The notes under the pieces are model-generated. The model was not told the origin of the DNA. It was given only the letters and a program-made list of their open reading frames with translations, and made no database searches. From positions 1 through 43,159 of the forward strand of contig CALHTB010000037.1 in assembly GCA_938038785.1 (NCBI GenBank): a stretch of 43,159 nt of DNA. Direction: 5' to 3'. Numbering within the stretch: the stretch's first letter is position 1; each line of letters starts with the position of its first letter. A program made the position numbers and the translations under genes. Source of the stretch: an uncultured Acidimicrobiales bacterium. Its GTDB lineage: Bacteria > Actinomycetota > Acidimicrobiia > Acidimicrobiales > SHLQ01. This document shows positions 1-7,504 of this stretch, one piece after another.

Positions 1-200
1 CGCGCGATCATGAGCCACGCGGCGATCCCGAAGCCCATCTCACGAACGAGGAAGTCCGAGCCAAGTTCCACCGATTCGCTGATCCAGTCCTGGGCTCAAC
101 GAGGGCTAGCGCTCTCGAAGCTGCGATCGATGAGCTCACCACCGTCGACACGATCGACCACCTCACCTCGCTGATCTACGCGCCACCGACGATCTTCTGA
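1..200 (+). CDS. C-terminal fragment of MmgE/PrpD-like protein (truncated by window edge)
   Basis: An open frame (codons in phase with position 3) runs from the left edge to a TGA at 198-200 and encodes about 65 residues with no start in the window. The piece reads LTNEEVRAKFHRFADPVLG followed by a helical segment with an ELTTVDTIDHL pattern. This resembles the extreme C-terminus of MmgE/PrpD family proteins (2-methylcitrate dehydratase and relatives), where a 'LT/SxEEvxaKFrxLa.PVLG' helix precedes a final 'l..ld.v..l..ll' helix. The family call rests only on this short tail, so the substrate cannot be stated. The selenoprotein peroxidase gene starts 83 bases downstream on the same strand. 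Confidence 0.55.
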   Translation, partial: RDHEPRGDPEAHLTNEEVRAKFHRFADPVLGSTRASALEAAIDELTTVDTIDHLTSLIYAPPTIF

Positions 201-283
201 GCACGGTGCACGGTATGCGTGCACGAAACTCAGAAAAACGTGAGTTCGCCGTAGATTGTGGGTTCGCACTACACGGAGGACCA

Positions 284-757
284 ATGGGTTTCCACGACAT
301 TCAGATGGAGTCGATTAGCGGTGACGCTGTCGACTTTTCACAGTTCGAAGGGCAGTACGCACTCTGCGTCAACCTCGCCAGTAAATGAGGCGCTACGCCT
401 CAGTACGCAGGTCTGCGTACTCTCCACAACGATGTTGACGGCCTTCAGGTTCTCGGTTTCCCGTGCAACCAGTTCGGCAACCAGGAACCTGGCACGAACG
501 CAGAAATCGCCGAGTTCGCCACATCGAATTACGACGTGAACTTTCCGATGTTCGCAAAGATCGACGTGAACGGCGAGAACGCCGCCGAGCTGTACCAGCA
601 GCTGCGTTCCGAGCAGCCCGGCGACGGCGATACCTCGGACGTGAAGTGGAACTTTGAGAAGTTCCTCGTCAACCCTGCTGGCCAAACGGTCGCTCGTTGG
701 GACACCGGCACAACGCCAGAGGACATCGCAGCCCAGCTGCCCAACTTGATGGCCTAA
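284..757 (+). CDS. Glutathione peroxidase, predicted selenoprotein (Sec at in-frame TGA 386-388)
   Basis: One frame from ATG 284 to TAA 755-757 encodes 157 residues if the TGA at 386-388 is read through. The TGA replaces the peroxidatic residue: VNLASK-TGA-GATPQYAGL matches the family motif VNvASkCG.TpQY. Family landmarks continue in the same frame after it: GFPCNQFGNQEPG (about 58-70), FPMFAKIDVNG (88-97) and KWNFEKFLVN (121-130), which supplies the Trp and Asn of the catalytic tetrad. Length is normal for bacterial GPx and no frameshift is needed. The resolving Cys of thioredoxin-dependent GPx enzymes (present in E. coli BtuE as TYCRTTW) is absent here (EFATSNY), so reduction by an external low-molecular thiol seems likely. 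A GGAGGA Shine-Dalgarno at 275-280 supports the start. The enzyme should reduce H2O2 or organic hydroperoxides in the cytoplasm. Standard gene callers will split or truncate this gene. Confidence 0.88.
387..420 (+). promoter_or_regulatory. Bacterial SECIS-like element (two adjacent perfect hairpins)
   Basis: Directly after the TGA are two perfect stems. The first is GAGGCG (387-392)/CGCCTC (396-401) with a 3-nt loop; it includes the last two bases of the TGA. The second is GTACGCA (403-409)/TGCGTAC (414-420) with loop GGTC (410-413). The apical part GCAGGTCTGC is the same as I recall for the SelB-binding tip of the E. coli fdhF SECIS, and the loop begins 22 nt after the TGA, within the usual range for bacterial SECIS hairpins. 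Base pairing and position are seen directly; SelB recognition is inferred. Confidence 0.8.
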
Positions 758-812
758 CCCTCCAAAGTCGTCATCCCTGGACGTTCGTTCAGTTCACACG
801 TATCCTGCGCCG

Positions 813-1739
813 ATGGCGATGATCGACGCGATGACCGAACGGGAGCTCCCGTCGCTGACGCACCTGCAAGGGTCGTTGATCATCCTGCTCACAGGAATTG
901 GCTTCAGCTTCGGCGGGCTCGCCTTTCGATCGGTGGACATTGGGTCGTGGGAATACCTGTTCTTTCGGGGCCTGGGCATGGGCGGTGTAGCCGTCGCAGT
1001 TCTCGGGTTTCGCTATCGCGGCCGCCTCGCCGACCTGACCAACCGGGTTGAACAAAGCCACGTTGTGGCCGGGCTACTGCTCGGCGGAATGAACATGCTG
1101 TTCATCGTCTCGCTGTCGTTCGCTTCGGTGGCCTTTGTCCTCATCCTTCAAACATTGGCCCCGCTGACAGCGGCTTACTTCAGCTGGTTGATCCTGAAAG
1201 AGCGGCCGTCGGCGTCCGTGCTCATCGCCACCAGCATCAGCCTCGTCGGGGTCGTTGTGATGGTTGGTGGCAGCATCGCCCAGGACTTCTCTCCCTATGG
1301 CCTCATGGCAATCCTGATCCCGATCGGGTTTGGTCTCTACACCACGCTCATCCGGTCAACTCAGCGGATAGACGCCATGGTTCCGCTTGCGGTGGCAGCG
1401 CTCTCGCTGCTCCTCATCGGCGTCGTCTCGGTGTTGCTTGCCGGTGGGTTTGACGCAACGGTGCAAGACGCGGCGATCGGCATCTTCGCTGGCAGCGTTC
1501 TTCTCGCAGTGCCCCTCTCCGCGTTCAACATCGCCCAGCGGGTCGTGCCTGCATCTGAGAGCTCGCTGCTCATCATGACCGAAGTGGTCTTGGCGCCCCT
1601 GTGGGTGTGGCTCTTCGTGGGAGAGACCGCAAGCTCAACGACGATCCTTGGCGGAGCGATCATTATGGCCGCCGTGGTTTGGGTCACCTTGACCCGAGTT
1701 CCAAGGAAGGGCCGGCGGCCAATCACCACGAGGGGCTGA
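813..1739 (+). CDS. EamA/DMT-family transporter
   Basis: The 308-residue product is almost entirely hydrophobic and fits about ten transmembrane helices arranged as two EamA-type repeats. The end of the first repeat carries the family's typical segment, LAPLTAAYFSWLILKERPS, and the second ends with LAPLWVWLFVGETASSTTIL, the usual 'aPl.a.l.lgE..s....lGa.li' pattern. Such drug/metabolite exporters move small metabolites or amino acids across the inner membrane; the substrate cannot be read from sequence. The ATG at 813 is the first of three nearby in-frame ATGs (813, 819, 831), so the exact N-terminus is uncertain by a few residues. A basic C-terminal tail (RVPRKGRR) follows the last helix. Confidence 0.85.
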   Translation: MAMIDAMTERELPSLTHLQGSLIILLTGIGFSFGGLAFRSVDIGSWEYLFFRGLGMGGVAVAVLGFRYRGRLADLTNRVEQSHVVAGLLLGGMNMLFIVSLSFASVAFVLILQTLAPLTAAYFSWLILKERPSASVLIATSISLVGVVVMVGGSIAQDFSPYGLMAILIPIGFGLYTTLIRSTQRIDAMVPLAVAALSLLLIGVVSVLLAGGFDATVQDAAIGIFAGSVLLAVPLSAFNIAQRVVPASESSLLIMTEVVLAPLWVWLFVGETASSTTILGGAIIMAAVVWVTLTRVPRKGRRPITTRG

Positions 1740-1791
1740 TTCGACCCTTTGCAGCGCGCGGTTGGGTCGACCCTCCAACTAGCGTTGCGTC

Positions 1792-2361
1792 GTGGCTACG
1801 AAAGGAACGCTCACCAAAATCTCCGCAGGGCTGCTTCTGGCCGTGACGCTGCTCGTTGTCATTCCGGAGGGGTTCGTAACGGCAAACTCGCTCGCTGGAG
1901 GCTGGTTCAACTACGAAGGTTCAGACCTGGTCGATGGGGTGACCCACGATCGCGATATCACCGAGATCGCCTTTGAACCAGCGATCGATCCGCTCGTGCT
2001 CGGCGCAGCCGTATTGGCCGGATTTGTTGTTCTGTTGGCCGCTGGAAAGCTCGGCTTGGACAAGATCCCAACAACCCTCCATGGTGTGGCTGCCGGCATG
2101 GCGATCGGATCTATGGCACTTGTTGCGGGCACGGTCATGACCGTCCTGGTAGCAATCGCTGTTCTTCTGACGCTCGTCGCGAGCCCTGAGCCAACTGGTG
2201 AAGCGACTTTGCAGCCAGTGCCTATCGCTGTCGCGGCGGTAGCGGCGGTTGCCTCATACGTTCTCCTCCGCAACCTCAACGTCGAGGCCGCCGCCCTAGC
2301 GCTCTTGTTCGCAGCGGGGACGTTCCTCTACACCTCGACCGTCTCGATCCTGTCGCCGTAA
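1792..2361 (+). CDS. Hypothetical small membrane protein
   Basis: A 189-residue product starting at GTG 1792. The N-terminus (KGTLTKISAGLLLAVTLLV) is a signal peptide or first membrane segment. A polar, probably extracytoplasmic stretch of about 45 residues follows (WFNYEGSDLVDGVTHDRDIT), then four or five further hydrophobic segments. No known family motif was recognised. The gene lies 52 bases after the EamA gene and ends 9 bases before the MBL-fold hydrolase start, so it could share a transcript with both. Confidence is for the gene being real; no function is proposed. Confidence 0.7.
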   Translation: MATKGTLTKISAGLLLAVTLLVVIPEGFVTANSLAGGWFNYEGSDLVDGVTHDRDITEIAFEPAIDPLVLGAAVLAGFVVLLAAGKLGLDKIPTTLHGVAAGMAIGSMALVAGTVMTVLVAIAVLLTLVASPEPTGEATLQPVPIAVAAVAAVASYVLLRNLNVEAAALALLFAAGTFLYTSTVSILSP

Positions 2362-2370
2362 CCTGGCGGC

Positions 2371-3285
2371 ATGAGCGCACAGATTGTTGACTGGGGATCT
2401 ACCGAGCTGAAGTTGACCGATCAGGTCAGCATCTTGCAAGGCGAGGGATTGGGCGCCTATCCCAGCGGCAACTCAGTCCTCGTGCGTGGCAGCGGCGAAT
2501 CGATTCTCATCGACCCGTCGGTCACGGTTGTGGCGAAGGGCGGAGCCCCGGTCGATGTAGATGCCGTGGTCAACTCACACGGACACGAGGACCACCTGCC
2601 CGGCAACGGCCTCTTTACCGACGCACGAGTCCACATCCACGAAGCTGATCTTCCGGCTGCCCAGAGCCTCGATGGCCTGCTCGACATCTTCGGGTTTTCC
2701 GATGAGGTCAGGGCCGAGCAGGCCGTGAGCTTTGTCGAGGAGCTGCACTACGCGCCACGTCCCGACGCACAGGGCTTCACCGATGGCCACGTGTTCGACC
2801 TCGGCGACGTGAACGTCACCGCAATGCACCTACCGGGACACACCCGCGGCCACAGCGGATTCCACATCGACGGCGGAGTCTTTTTTCTGTCCGACATCGA
2901 CCTCAGCGGGTTTGGTCCCTACTACGGCGACGTCTGGAGCGACCTCGACCAATTCGAGGAGAGCCTTCGCGTTGTTCGCGACGTCGAGGCTGAGTACTAC
3001 GTGACCTTCCATCAAAAGGGTGTGATCAAAGGTCGAGAGACGTTCCTGACGATGCTCGACAAGTTCCATTCGGTAATCGGTCGCCGTCACGGCGAAATGC
3101 TCGACTTCTTGGCAGAACCGCAGAGCCTCGAGGAGATGGCGGAAAAGCGTTTCGTCTACCGACCCCACGTCGACATTCCGTTCGTCGAAACAGTGGAACG
3201 GCGCACCGCCGAACTGCATGTTCAACGGATGCTTACCAACGGCGAAGCTGCCGAGGTCGAGCCAGGCCGCTTCCAGCGGGTGTAG
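2371..3285 (+). CDS. MBL-fold metallo-hydrolase
   Basis: The 304-residue protein has the metallo-beta-lactamase fold signature. The metal-binding HxHxDH motif reads H70-G-H72-E-D74-H75. The third-site histidine lies in PGHTRGHSG (H157), the bridging Asp in FLSDIDLSG (D175 or D177), and a distal His in TFHQKGVI (H214). The family includes glyoxalase II, lactonases and other hydrolases that use a dinuclear Zn/Fe site; nothing here fixes the substrate. There is a C-terminal helical extension of about 80 residues beyond the core. The stop is 3 bases before the alditol-oxidase-like gene, so the two are almost certainly co-transcribed. Confidence 0.88.
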   Translation: MSAQIVDWGSTELKLTDQVSILQGEGLGAYPSGNSVLVRGSGESILIDPSVTVVAKGGAPVDVDAVVNSHGHEDHLPGNGLFTDARVHIHEADLPAAQSLDGLLDIFGFSDEVRAEQAVSFVEELHYAPRPDAQGFTDGHVFDLGDVNVTAMHLPGHTRGHSGFHIDGGVFFLSDIDLSGFGPYYGDVWSDLDQFEESLRVVRDVEAEYYVTFHQKGVIKGRETFLTMLDKFHSVIGRRHGEMLDFLAEPQSLEEMAEKRFVYRPHVDIPFVETVERRTAELHVQRMLTNGEAAEVEPGRFQRV

Positions 3286-3288
3286 CGA

Positions 3289-4509
3289 ATGCGAAATTGG
3301 GGCGGCAACGTCACCTACACCGCCAGCGAAGTCGTTCGTCCTGAGTCGATAAGCCAGCTCGCTTCAGTGATCGGGTCGGCACCGAACGTCCGGGCGCTTG
3401 GATCACGGCATTCGTTTACCGATATTGCCGACGCAACCACGATTATCGACACGTCGGGTCTGCCCGAGTTTCTCGAGCTCTCGATGGAGCGAGATGCGAT
3501 CACGGTGAACGGTTCCATGACCTATGGCCGGCTAGTCGAGCTACTCGCCCCGTTCGGGTTTGCCGTGCACAACCTCGCGTCGCTGCCGCACATCTCGATC
3601 GCTGGGGCGATCTCCACCGGCACCCATGGCTCGGGAGACCGGAACGGCAACCTTGCCACCGCGGTTCGGGCCCTGCAGATCATGACCCCCGAAGGCGAGG
3701 TCCTCTCGCTCCAGCGCGGCGACCACGATTTCGATGGAGCGGTCGTGTCGCTTGGGGCGCTCGGCGTCGTCACCTCGGTCACCCTCGATGTCGAGCCGGC
3801 GTTTTCAGTCGAGCAACGGGTCTACGACGGTCCGACACTCACCCAAATCGGCGACTCATTCGACGACGTGTTTGGTGCGGGTTACAGCGTGAGCGTCTTC
3901 ACCAGTTGGCAAGGTCAGGCCGACCAGGTGTGGGTGAAGCGCCGCGTCGATGAGGACGCTCGACCAATGGACTTTGTTGAGGCCGTGGAGAAGCGGCATC
4001 CGATCTTGGGTGTCGACGCCGAGGCATGCACCGAGCAGTTCGGCGTTGCCGGTTCGTGGGCCGACCGACTTCCGCACTTCAAGATGGAGTTCACGCCGAG
4101 TGTTGGTGAGGAAATTCAGTCGGAGTTCTTCGTCGATCGCAACGATGCCGCCGCGGCTATCGCCGCCGTCGATGCGGTGGGATCCGAAATTGCCGAGGCC
4201 CTGTGGATTGGCGAGCTTCGCACCGTGGCCGGCGATGACCTATGGATGAGCCCCCACGTCGGCCGGGACTCGCTGGCCTTTCACTTCACGTGGGGACCTG
4301 ACCAAGCCCTCGCTGAAGCAGCCGCGCAGACAGTCGCTCGAGCGCTGGCCGACCTTTCACCTCGGGCGCATTGGGGCAAGGTGTTCGACCCGACGCAATT
4401 CGACTTCAAGCAATACGAGAGGCTCGGCGACTTCATGGCGTTCGTCGAGCGGGTCGATCCGAACCGTCGGTTCGAGAACGACTGGCACCGTCGAGTGCTC
4501 AGTCGATGA
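3289..4509 (+). CDS. FAD-dependent alditol oxidase-like protein (AldO/ALO family)
   Basis: This 406-residue flavoprotein resembles Streptomyces AldO along its whole length. It opens with NWGGNVTYTASEVVRP (AldO: NWAGNITYTAKELLRP). It has the FAD-binding PP-loop LGSRHSF, whose His41 matches the residue carrying covalently bound FAD in AldO. It also has NLASLPHISIAGAISTGTHG, then EQFGVAGSWADRLPHFKMEF, and ends with the ALO-type HWGKVFDPTQFD. AldO oxidises the terminal hydroxyl of sugar alcohols such as xylitol or sorbitol, with O2 giving H2O2. Peroxide production here would fit with the peroxidase about 2.5 kb upstream, but that link is inference. The start 3 bases after the MBL hydrolase stop suggests an operon. 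The 3' end overlaps the convergent Lin0512 gene by 11 bases. Confidence 0.88.
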   Translation: MRNWGGNVTYTASEVVRPESISQLASVIGSAPNVRALGSRHSFTDIADATTIIDTSGLPEFLELSMERDAITVNGSMTYGRLVELLAPFGFAVHNLASLPHISIAGAISTGTHGSGDRNGNLATAVRALQIMTPEGEVLSLQRGDHDFDGAVVSLGALGVVTSVTLDVEPAFSVEQRVYDGPTLTQIGDSFDDVFGAGYSVSVFTSWQGQADQVWVKRRVDEDARPMDFVEAVEKRHPILGVDAEACTEQFGVAGSWADRLPHFKMEFTPSVGEEIQSEFFVDRNDAAAAIAAVDAVGSEIAEALWIGELRTVAGDDLWMSPHVGRDSLAFHFTWGPDQALAEAAAQTVARALADLSPRAHWGKVFDPTQFDFKQYERLGDFMAFVERVDPNRRFENDWHRRVLSR

Positions 4510-4837
4510 AGCTCACGAGGATCGCTGCGTTTGCGATGACCATGCCATCGTCACCTGACGGCGCTTCGACGTCGAGCCCACCGAGCTGAGCAACGACGGT
4601 TGGGGTGCCGTAGGGAATCTCCTCAGCCACGGCGGCGGTGTCGACCTCGCCGGGCTTTTGCACACCGATGCGCACCTCGACCAGCATGTCGTGTTTGGTC
4701 TTGCCTGCAGCGTTGAAGAAGTTGAGGCTGCTGTGGCGAAGTGCGTCGGACACGGCCCGACGAGCGGCCTTGGTGTAGTCGTTGCCATGGACGTCAACGC
4801 CCATGCCCATCTCGGTTATCCAGCGAGTCGAAGTCAT
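4499..4837 (-). CDS. Lin0512 family conserved hypothetical protein
   Basis: A 112-residue protein with the hallmarks of the Lin0512 family: MGMGVDVHGNDYTKAARRAV near the N-terminus, a central VEVRIGVQKP segment, IPYGTPTVVAQLGGLDV and a final MVIANAAILVS. Family members are small cytoplasmic proteins of unknown biochemical role found in many bacteria. An alternative start at the internal Met of MGMGVDV would shorten it by nine residues. Its stop overlaps the convergent alditol-oxidase-like gene. Family assignment is from memory of the motif; no function is claimed. Confidence 0.8.
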   Translation of the reverse strand: MTSTRWITEMGMGVDVHGNDYTKAARRAVSDALRHSSLNFFNAAGKTKHDMLVEVRIGVQKPGEVDTAAVAEEIPYGTPTVVAQLGGLDVEAPSGDDGMVIANAAILVSFID

Positions 4838-5097
4838 GGGACCACCGTATCTCTACGAGATCTCTCCAAGCTGCAACGTCGCCCGGTCAAAGCGCTTTGC
4901 GGGAGCGGAGCTCGCGTAGCGAACTTGGAAGCTTCCGCGGATCTCGGCGGAAGTCCGAGCGAAACAGGGAGCTTGCGTAGCGACGTCCGCGGATCTGGAC
5001 CGGGTATCGACTCAGCCCTGGCGGGCTTCCCCGAACTCGAGTTTGTTGCTGACGCCCCAAACGTCGCTTGTTCCAAGCCCTTTGGGGGGAGCGGACC
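4838..5097. repeat. Non-coding stretch with imperfect direct repeats
   Basis: About 260 bases without a convincing gene between Lin0512 and the Lrp regulator. A 15-mer GAGCTCGCGTAGCGA at 4908-4922 recurs at 4969-4983 with one change (GAGCTTGCGTAGCGA). TCCGCGGATCT at 4934-4944 recurs exactly at 4986-4996. The block therefore looks like a degenerate duplication of roughly 50-60 bases. The reading frames crossing it have low-complexity, unconvincing composition. No tRNA fold was found. Confidence 0.5.
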
Positions 5098-5562
5098 TCA
5101 CAACAGATCTAGGGCGGTCGTGTCGGTGATGGTGCGGATGGCAAAGCTGCTTCGGACCTGCGTTACGCCGGGCAAAAGCGCGATGTACTCGCGGTGGATC
5201 ATCTCGTAGTCAGCAACGTCGGTGCAGGTGACGTGCACCAAGTAGTCGGCGTTTCCGGCCATGAGGTGACAGCTCTGCACATGAGGCACGTTGCTTACCG
5301 AGGCTTCAAATGCGTCGAGCACATCTTCTCGCTGGCTCTCGAGTGAGATCTCGACGAAGACCGACACTCCGCGCCCAACGAGCTGCCGGTTGACCAGCGC
5401 GGTGTATTGCTCGATAACTCCGTCGGATTCGAGGCGTCGTACCCGCCGGTGACATGCCGACGCGCTGAGGCCAACCTTGTCGGCCAGCTCGGCATTGGTC
5501 ATACGGCCGTCGTCTTGCAGCGCATCGAGGATCGCATGATCTAAGTCATCAAGATGAATCAT
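5098..5562 (-). CDS. Lrp/AsnC-family transcriptional regulator
   Basis: The 154-residue protein begins LDDLDHAILDALQDDGRMTN, then has the AsnC-type helix-turn-helix (ELADKVGLSASACHRRVRRL, about 25-45). A C-terminal RAM ligand-binding domain follows, with the typical VQSCHLMAGNADYLVHVTC and a final TQVRSSFAI. Such regulators form oligomers that sense amino acids. The gene is divergent from alanine dehydrogenase with 165 bases between the starts, the same layout as aldR/ald in mycobacteria, so control of ald in response to alanine is likely. That regulatory link is inferred from position and family. Confidence 0.93.
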   Translation of the reverse strand: MIHLDDLDHAILDALQDDGRMTNAELADKVGLSASACHRRVRRLESDGVIEQYTALVNRQLVGRGVSVFVEISLESQREDVLDAFEASVSNVPHVQSCHLMAGNADYLVHVTCTDVADYEMIHREYIALLPGVTQVRSSFAIRTITDTTALDLL

Positions 5563-5568
5563 TCGAAG

Positions 5569-5583
5569 ATTCTACGAAAGAAT
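5569..5583. promoter_or_regulatory. Candidate Lrp-type operator (inverted repeat)
   Basis: The sequence ATTCT-ACGAA-AGAAT is a perfect 5-bp inverted repeat with a 5-bp spacer, placed 7 bases upstream of the regulator's start codon in an AT-rich patch within the divergent regulator/ald region. Its symmetry and position suit autoregulation, but binding is inferred and no second copy near ald was identified. Confidence 0.35.
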
Positions 5584-5727
5584 AGCCAAAAAGAGAAGAC
5601 CACGGCGCGACTAACCCCTCACAGACACACAAACTTGCACACACCTCCCGCGGTATCGAGCGTAACGTTGGTCACATAACGACTTGGACGTTACCCGTCC
5701 GGACGAAATCGACGAGGAGGTCGGAAT

Positions 5728-6855
5728 ATGAAGGTTGGACTGCCCAAGGAAATCAAGAACCACGAGCAGAGGGTTGGCCTCACTCCGGCCAGCGTTTCCG
5801 AGCTCACCCGCCGCGGCCATTCCGTCTTGGTCGAGACAAACGCAGGCGTTGGAATCGGCGCAACCGACGCGGACTACACCGCTGCAGGTGCAGACATTGC
5901 CCCCGAAGCATCAGCAGTATTCGAAGCCAGCGAGATGATCGTCAAGGTCAAGGAGCCGCAGGCTGTCGAGCGGGCCATGCTCCGCGAGAACCAAACCCTC
6001 TTCACCTATTTGCATCTTGCACCCGACGCCCATCAAACCTCTGACCTCGTCAAGAGTGGTGCAACGTGTATTGCGTACGAGACCGTGACCGACGACAACG
6101 GAGGCCTACCCCTCTTGGCCCCGATGTCGAAGGTTGCTGGCCGCATGTCTATTCAGGCGGCGGCCAATTACTTGCAACAGCCCAACGGTGGTGCTGGCCT
6201 GCTCATCGGCGGCGTGCCAGGCGTGCCCCCAGCAAAGGTCGTAATCATCGGTGGCGGCGTTGTTGGCCAACACGCAGCCGAGATGGCCATTGGCCTTGGC
6301 GGAAACGTCAGCATTCTCGATCGTAACAATGCGGTCCTCGATTACTGCGAGTCGCGATGGGGTGCTGCGGTCACGACCGTCTACTCGACCAGCGATGCCC
6401 TCGAAGAGCTCGTCACCGATGCCGATGTGGTTATCGGCGCCGTGCTCGTTAAGGGTGACACCGCCCCGAAGCTCGTGTCGGCCGAGATGATTCGCAACAT
6501 GCGTGCCGGTTCTGTCGTGGTCGATGTGGCCATCGACCAAGGCGGTGCGTTCGAAACGTCGCACGCCACCACCCACCAAGACCCGGTGTACATGGTTGAC
6601 GATGTCGTGCACTACGCCGTGGCGAACATGCCTGGTGCAGTTCCTCGCACCTCGACCTTCGCGCTGAACAACGCCACGCTTCCGTTCACCCTTGCCCTGG
6701 CCGATATGGGACCGAAGGCCGCAATGATGGCAATGCCTCATCTGCGCAACGGTCTGAATGTGAGCGCTGGAAAGGTCACGGAGCCACACGTGGCCGATGC
6801 TCTCGGCTACGACTTCGTCGCAGCTGATGACGCGATCGCGAAACTAGTCGCCTAA
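5728..6855 (+). CDS. ald: Alanine dehydrogenase
   Basis: The 375-residue protein matches NAD-dependent L-alanine dehydrogenase throughout. It has the N-terminal MKVGLPKEIKNHEQRVGLTP, the catalytic-region VKVKEPQ with FTYLHLAPD, LLAPMSKVAGRMSIQAAA, the Rossmann GVPGVPPAKVVIIGGGVVG and a late NMPGAVPRTSTFALNNATLP. The enzyme interconverts L-alanine and pyruvate + NH4+ with NAD+/NADH, linking nitrogen assimilation or alanine catabolism to redox balance. A strong GAGGAGG Shine-Dalgarno (5714-5720) precedes ATG 5728. It stands alone downstream of the divergent Lrp-type regulator and is followed by a hairpin terminator. Confidence 0.96.
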   Translation: MKVGLPKEIKNHEQRVGLTPASVSELTRRGHSVLVETNAGVGIGATDADYTAAGADIAPEASAVFEASEMIVKVKEPQAVERAMLRENQTLFTYLHLAPDAHQTSDLVKSGATCIAYETVTDDNGGLPLLAPMSKVAGRMSIQAAANYLQQPNGGAGLLIGGVPGVPPAKVVIIGGGVVGQHAAEMAIGLGGNVSILDRNNAVLDYCESRWGAAVTTVYSTSDALEELVTDADVVIGAVLVKGDTAPKLVSAEMIRNMRAGSVVVDVAIDQGGAFETSHATTHQDPVYMVDDVVHYAVANMPGAVPRTSTFALNNATLPFTLALADMGPKAAMMAMPHLRNGLNVSAGKVTEPHVADALGYDFVAADDAIAKLVA

Positions 6856-6873
6856 TTTCGTCAGAACTCCTGG

Positions 6874-6903
6874 GCCTGATGCGTATCCCGCCATGCATCA
6901 GGC
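6874..6903. terminator. Bidirectional hairpin between ald and the UDG-like gene
   Basis: A perfect 9-bp stem GCCTGATGC (6874-6882)/GCATCAGGC (6895-6903) with a 12-base loop lies in the gap between two convergent genes. There is no strong T-run, so it is a weak or Rho-assisted terminator candidate acting on both strands. Confidence 0.5.
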
Positions 6904-6920
6904 TCGGGAACCCTCGACAG

Positions 6921-7502
6921 CTAGTCGAGCACCTCGGCCACACGAGCGCGTAGCGCTGGCAACGTTTCGTCGACAAACCATGGGTTCTTCGTGAGCCAGT
7001 GTTGATTGCGAGGCGATGGGTGCGGCATCACAATCTGCCTCGGCAGATAGTTGCGCCATTGCGCCACGGTTTCGGTCAGGGTTGGCTGACGGCTCTCGAT
7101 GTATCGCTTCTGTGCGTACATGCCGATAATGATTTCGAGACGGTCGACTGGAAGTTCGGCGAGCAGCTTCTCGTGCCACAACGGCGCACATTCGGGACGC
7201 GGCGGCTTGTCGCCGGACTTCGCTGAGCCTGGAAAGCAGAAGCCCATCGGGATGAGCGCGACGGTGTTCGGGTCGTAGAACTGTTCGTCCGTGAGTCCGA
7301 GCCATGTCCGAAGCGTTCGGCCGCTTGGGTCGTCCCAGGGGATGCCCGATTCGTGGACTCGCCGACCCGGTGCTTGGCCGATGATGACGATCCGAGCCGA
7401 GTTCCCCAACTGCACGATCGGACGTGGCTCGTGGTCAAAGTGATCAGCACATACCGTGCACCCCGAAACGCTACTGAGCAGAGCGTTTAGTGACTTGCCC
7501 AC
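6921..7502 (-). CDS. Uracil-DNA glycosylase superfamily protein with Fe-S-type cysteines
   Basis: The 193-residue protein has superfamily motif A as GQAPGRRVHESGIPWDDPSG and a C-terminal HPSPRN motif, as in PF03167 proteins. Four cysteines are spaced like the iron-sulfur ligands of family 4 glycosylases: C14-x2-C17 near the N-terminus, then C-x15-C (GFCFPG ... PECAPLW). The GRRVH segment within motif A is shared by a broad, poorly characterised subgroup and replaces the usual GE.PG..ED. The likely role is recognition or removal of damaged bases, but the activity of this subgroup is not established to my knowledge. The GTG start lies 2 bases after the stop of the MFS gene, indicating an operon. 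Confidence 0.8.
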   Translation of the reverse strand: MGKSLNALLSSVSGCTVCADHFDHEPRPIVQLGNSARIVIIGQAPGRRVHESGIPWDDPSGRTLRTWLGLTDEQFYDPNTVALIPMGFCFPGSAKSGDKPPRPECAPLWHEKLLAELPVDRLEIIIGMYAQKRYIESRQPTLTETVAQWRNYLPRQIVMPHPSPRNQHWLTKNPWFVDETLPALRARVAEVLD

Positions 7503-7504
7503 GC

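Noticed and set aside
284..757. Glutathione peroxidase as a pseudogene with a premature stop
   Set aside because: The stop is a TGA at the one position where Sec is expected, the frame is otherwise intact, a SECIS-like hairpin follows, and selD is in the same window.
4838..5097. tRNA (including tRNA-Sec) in the repeat-rich gap
   Set aside because: No acceptor stem with a matching T-arm or anticodon arm could be drawn on either strand.
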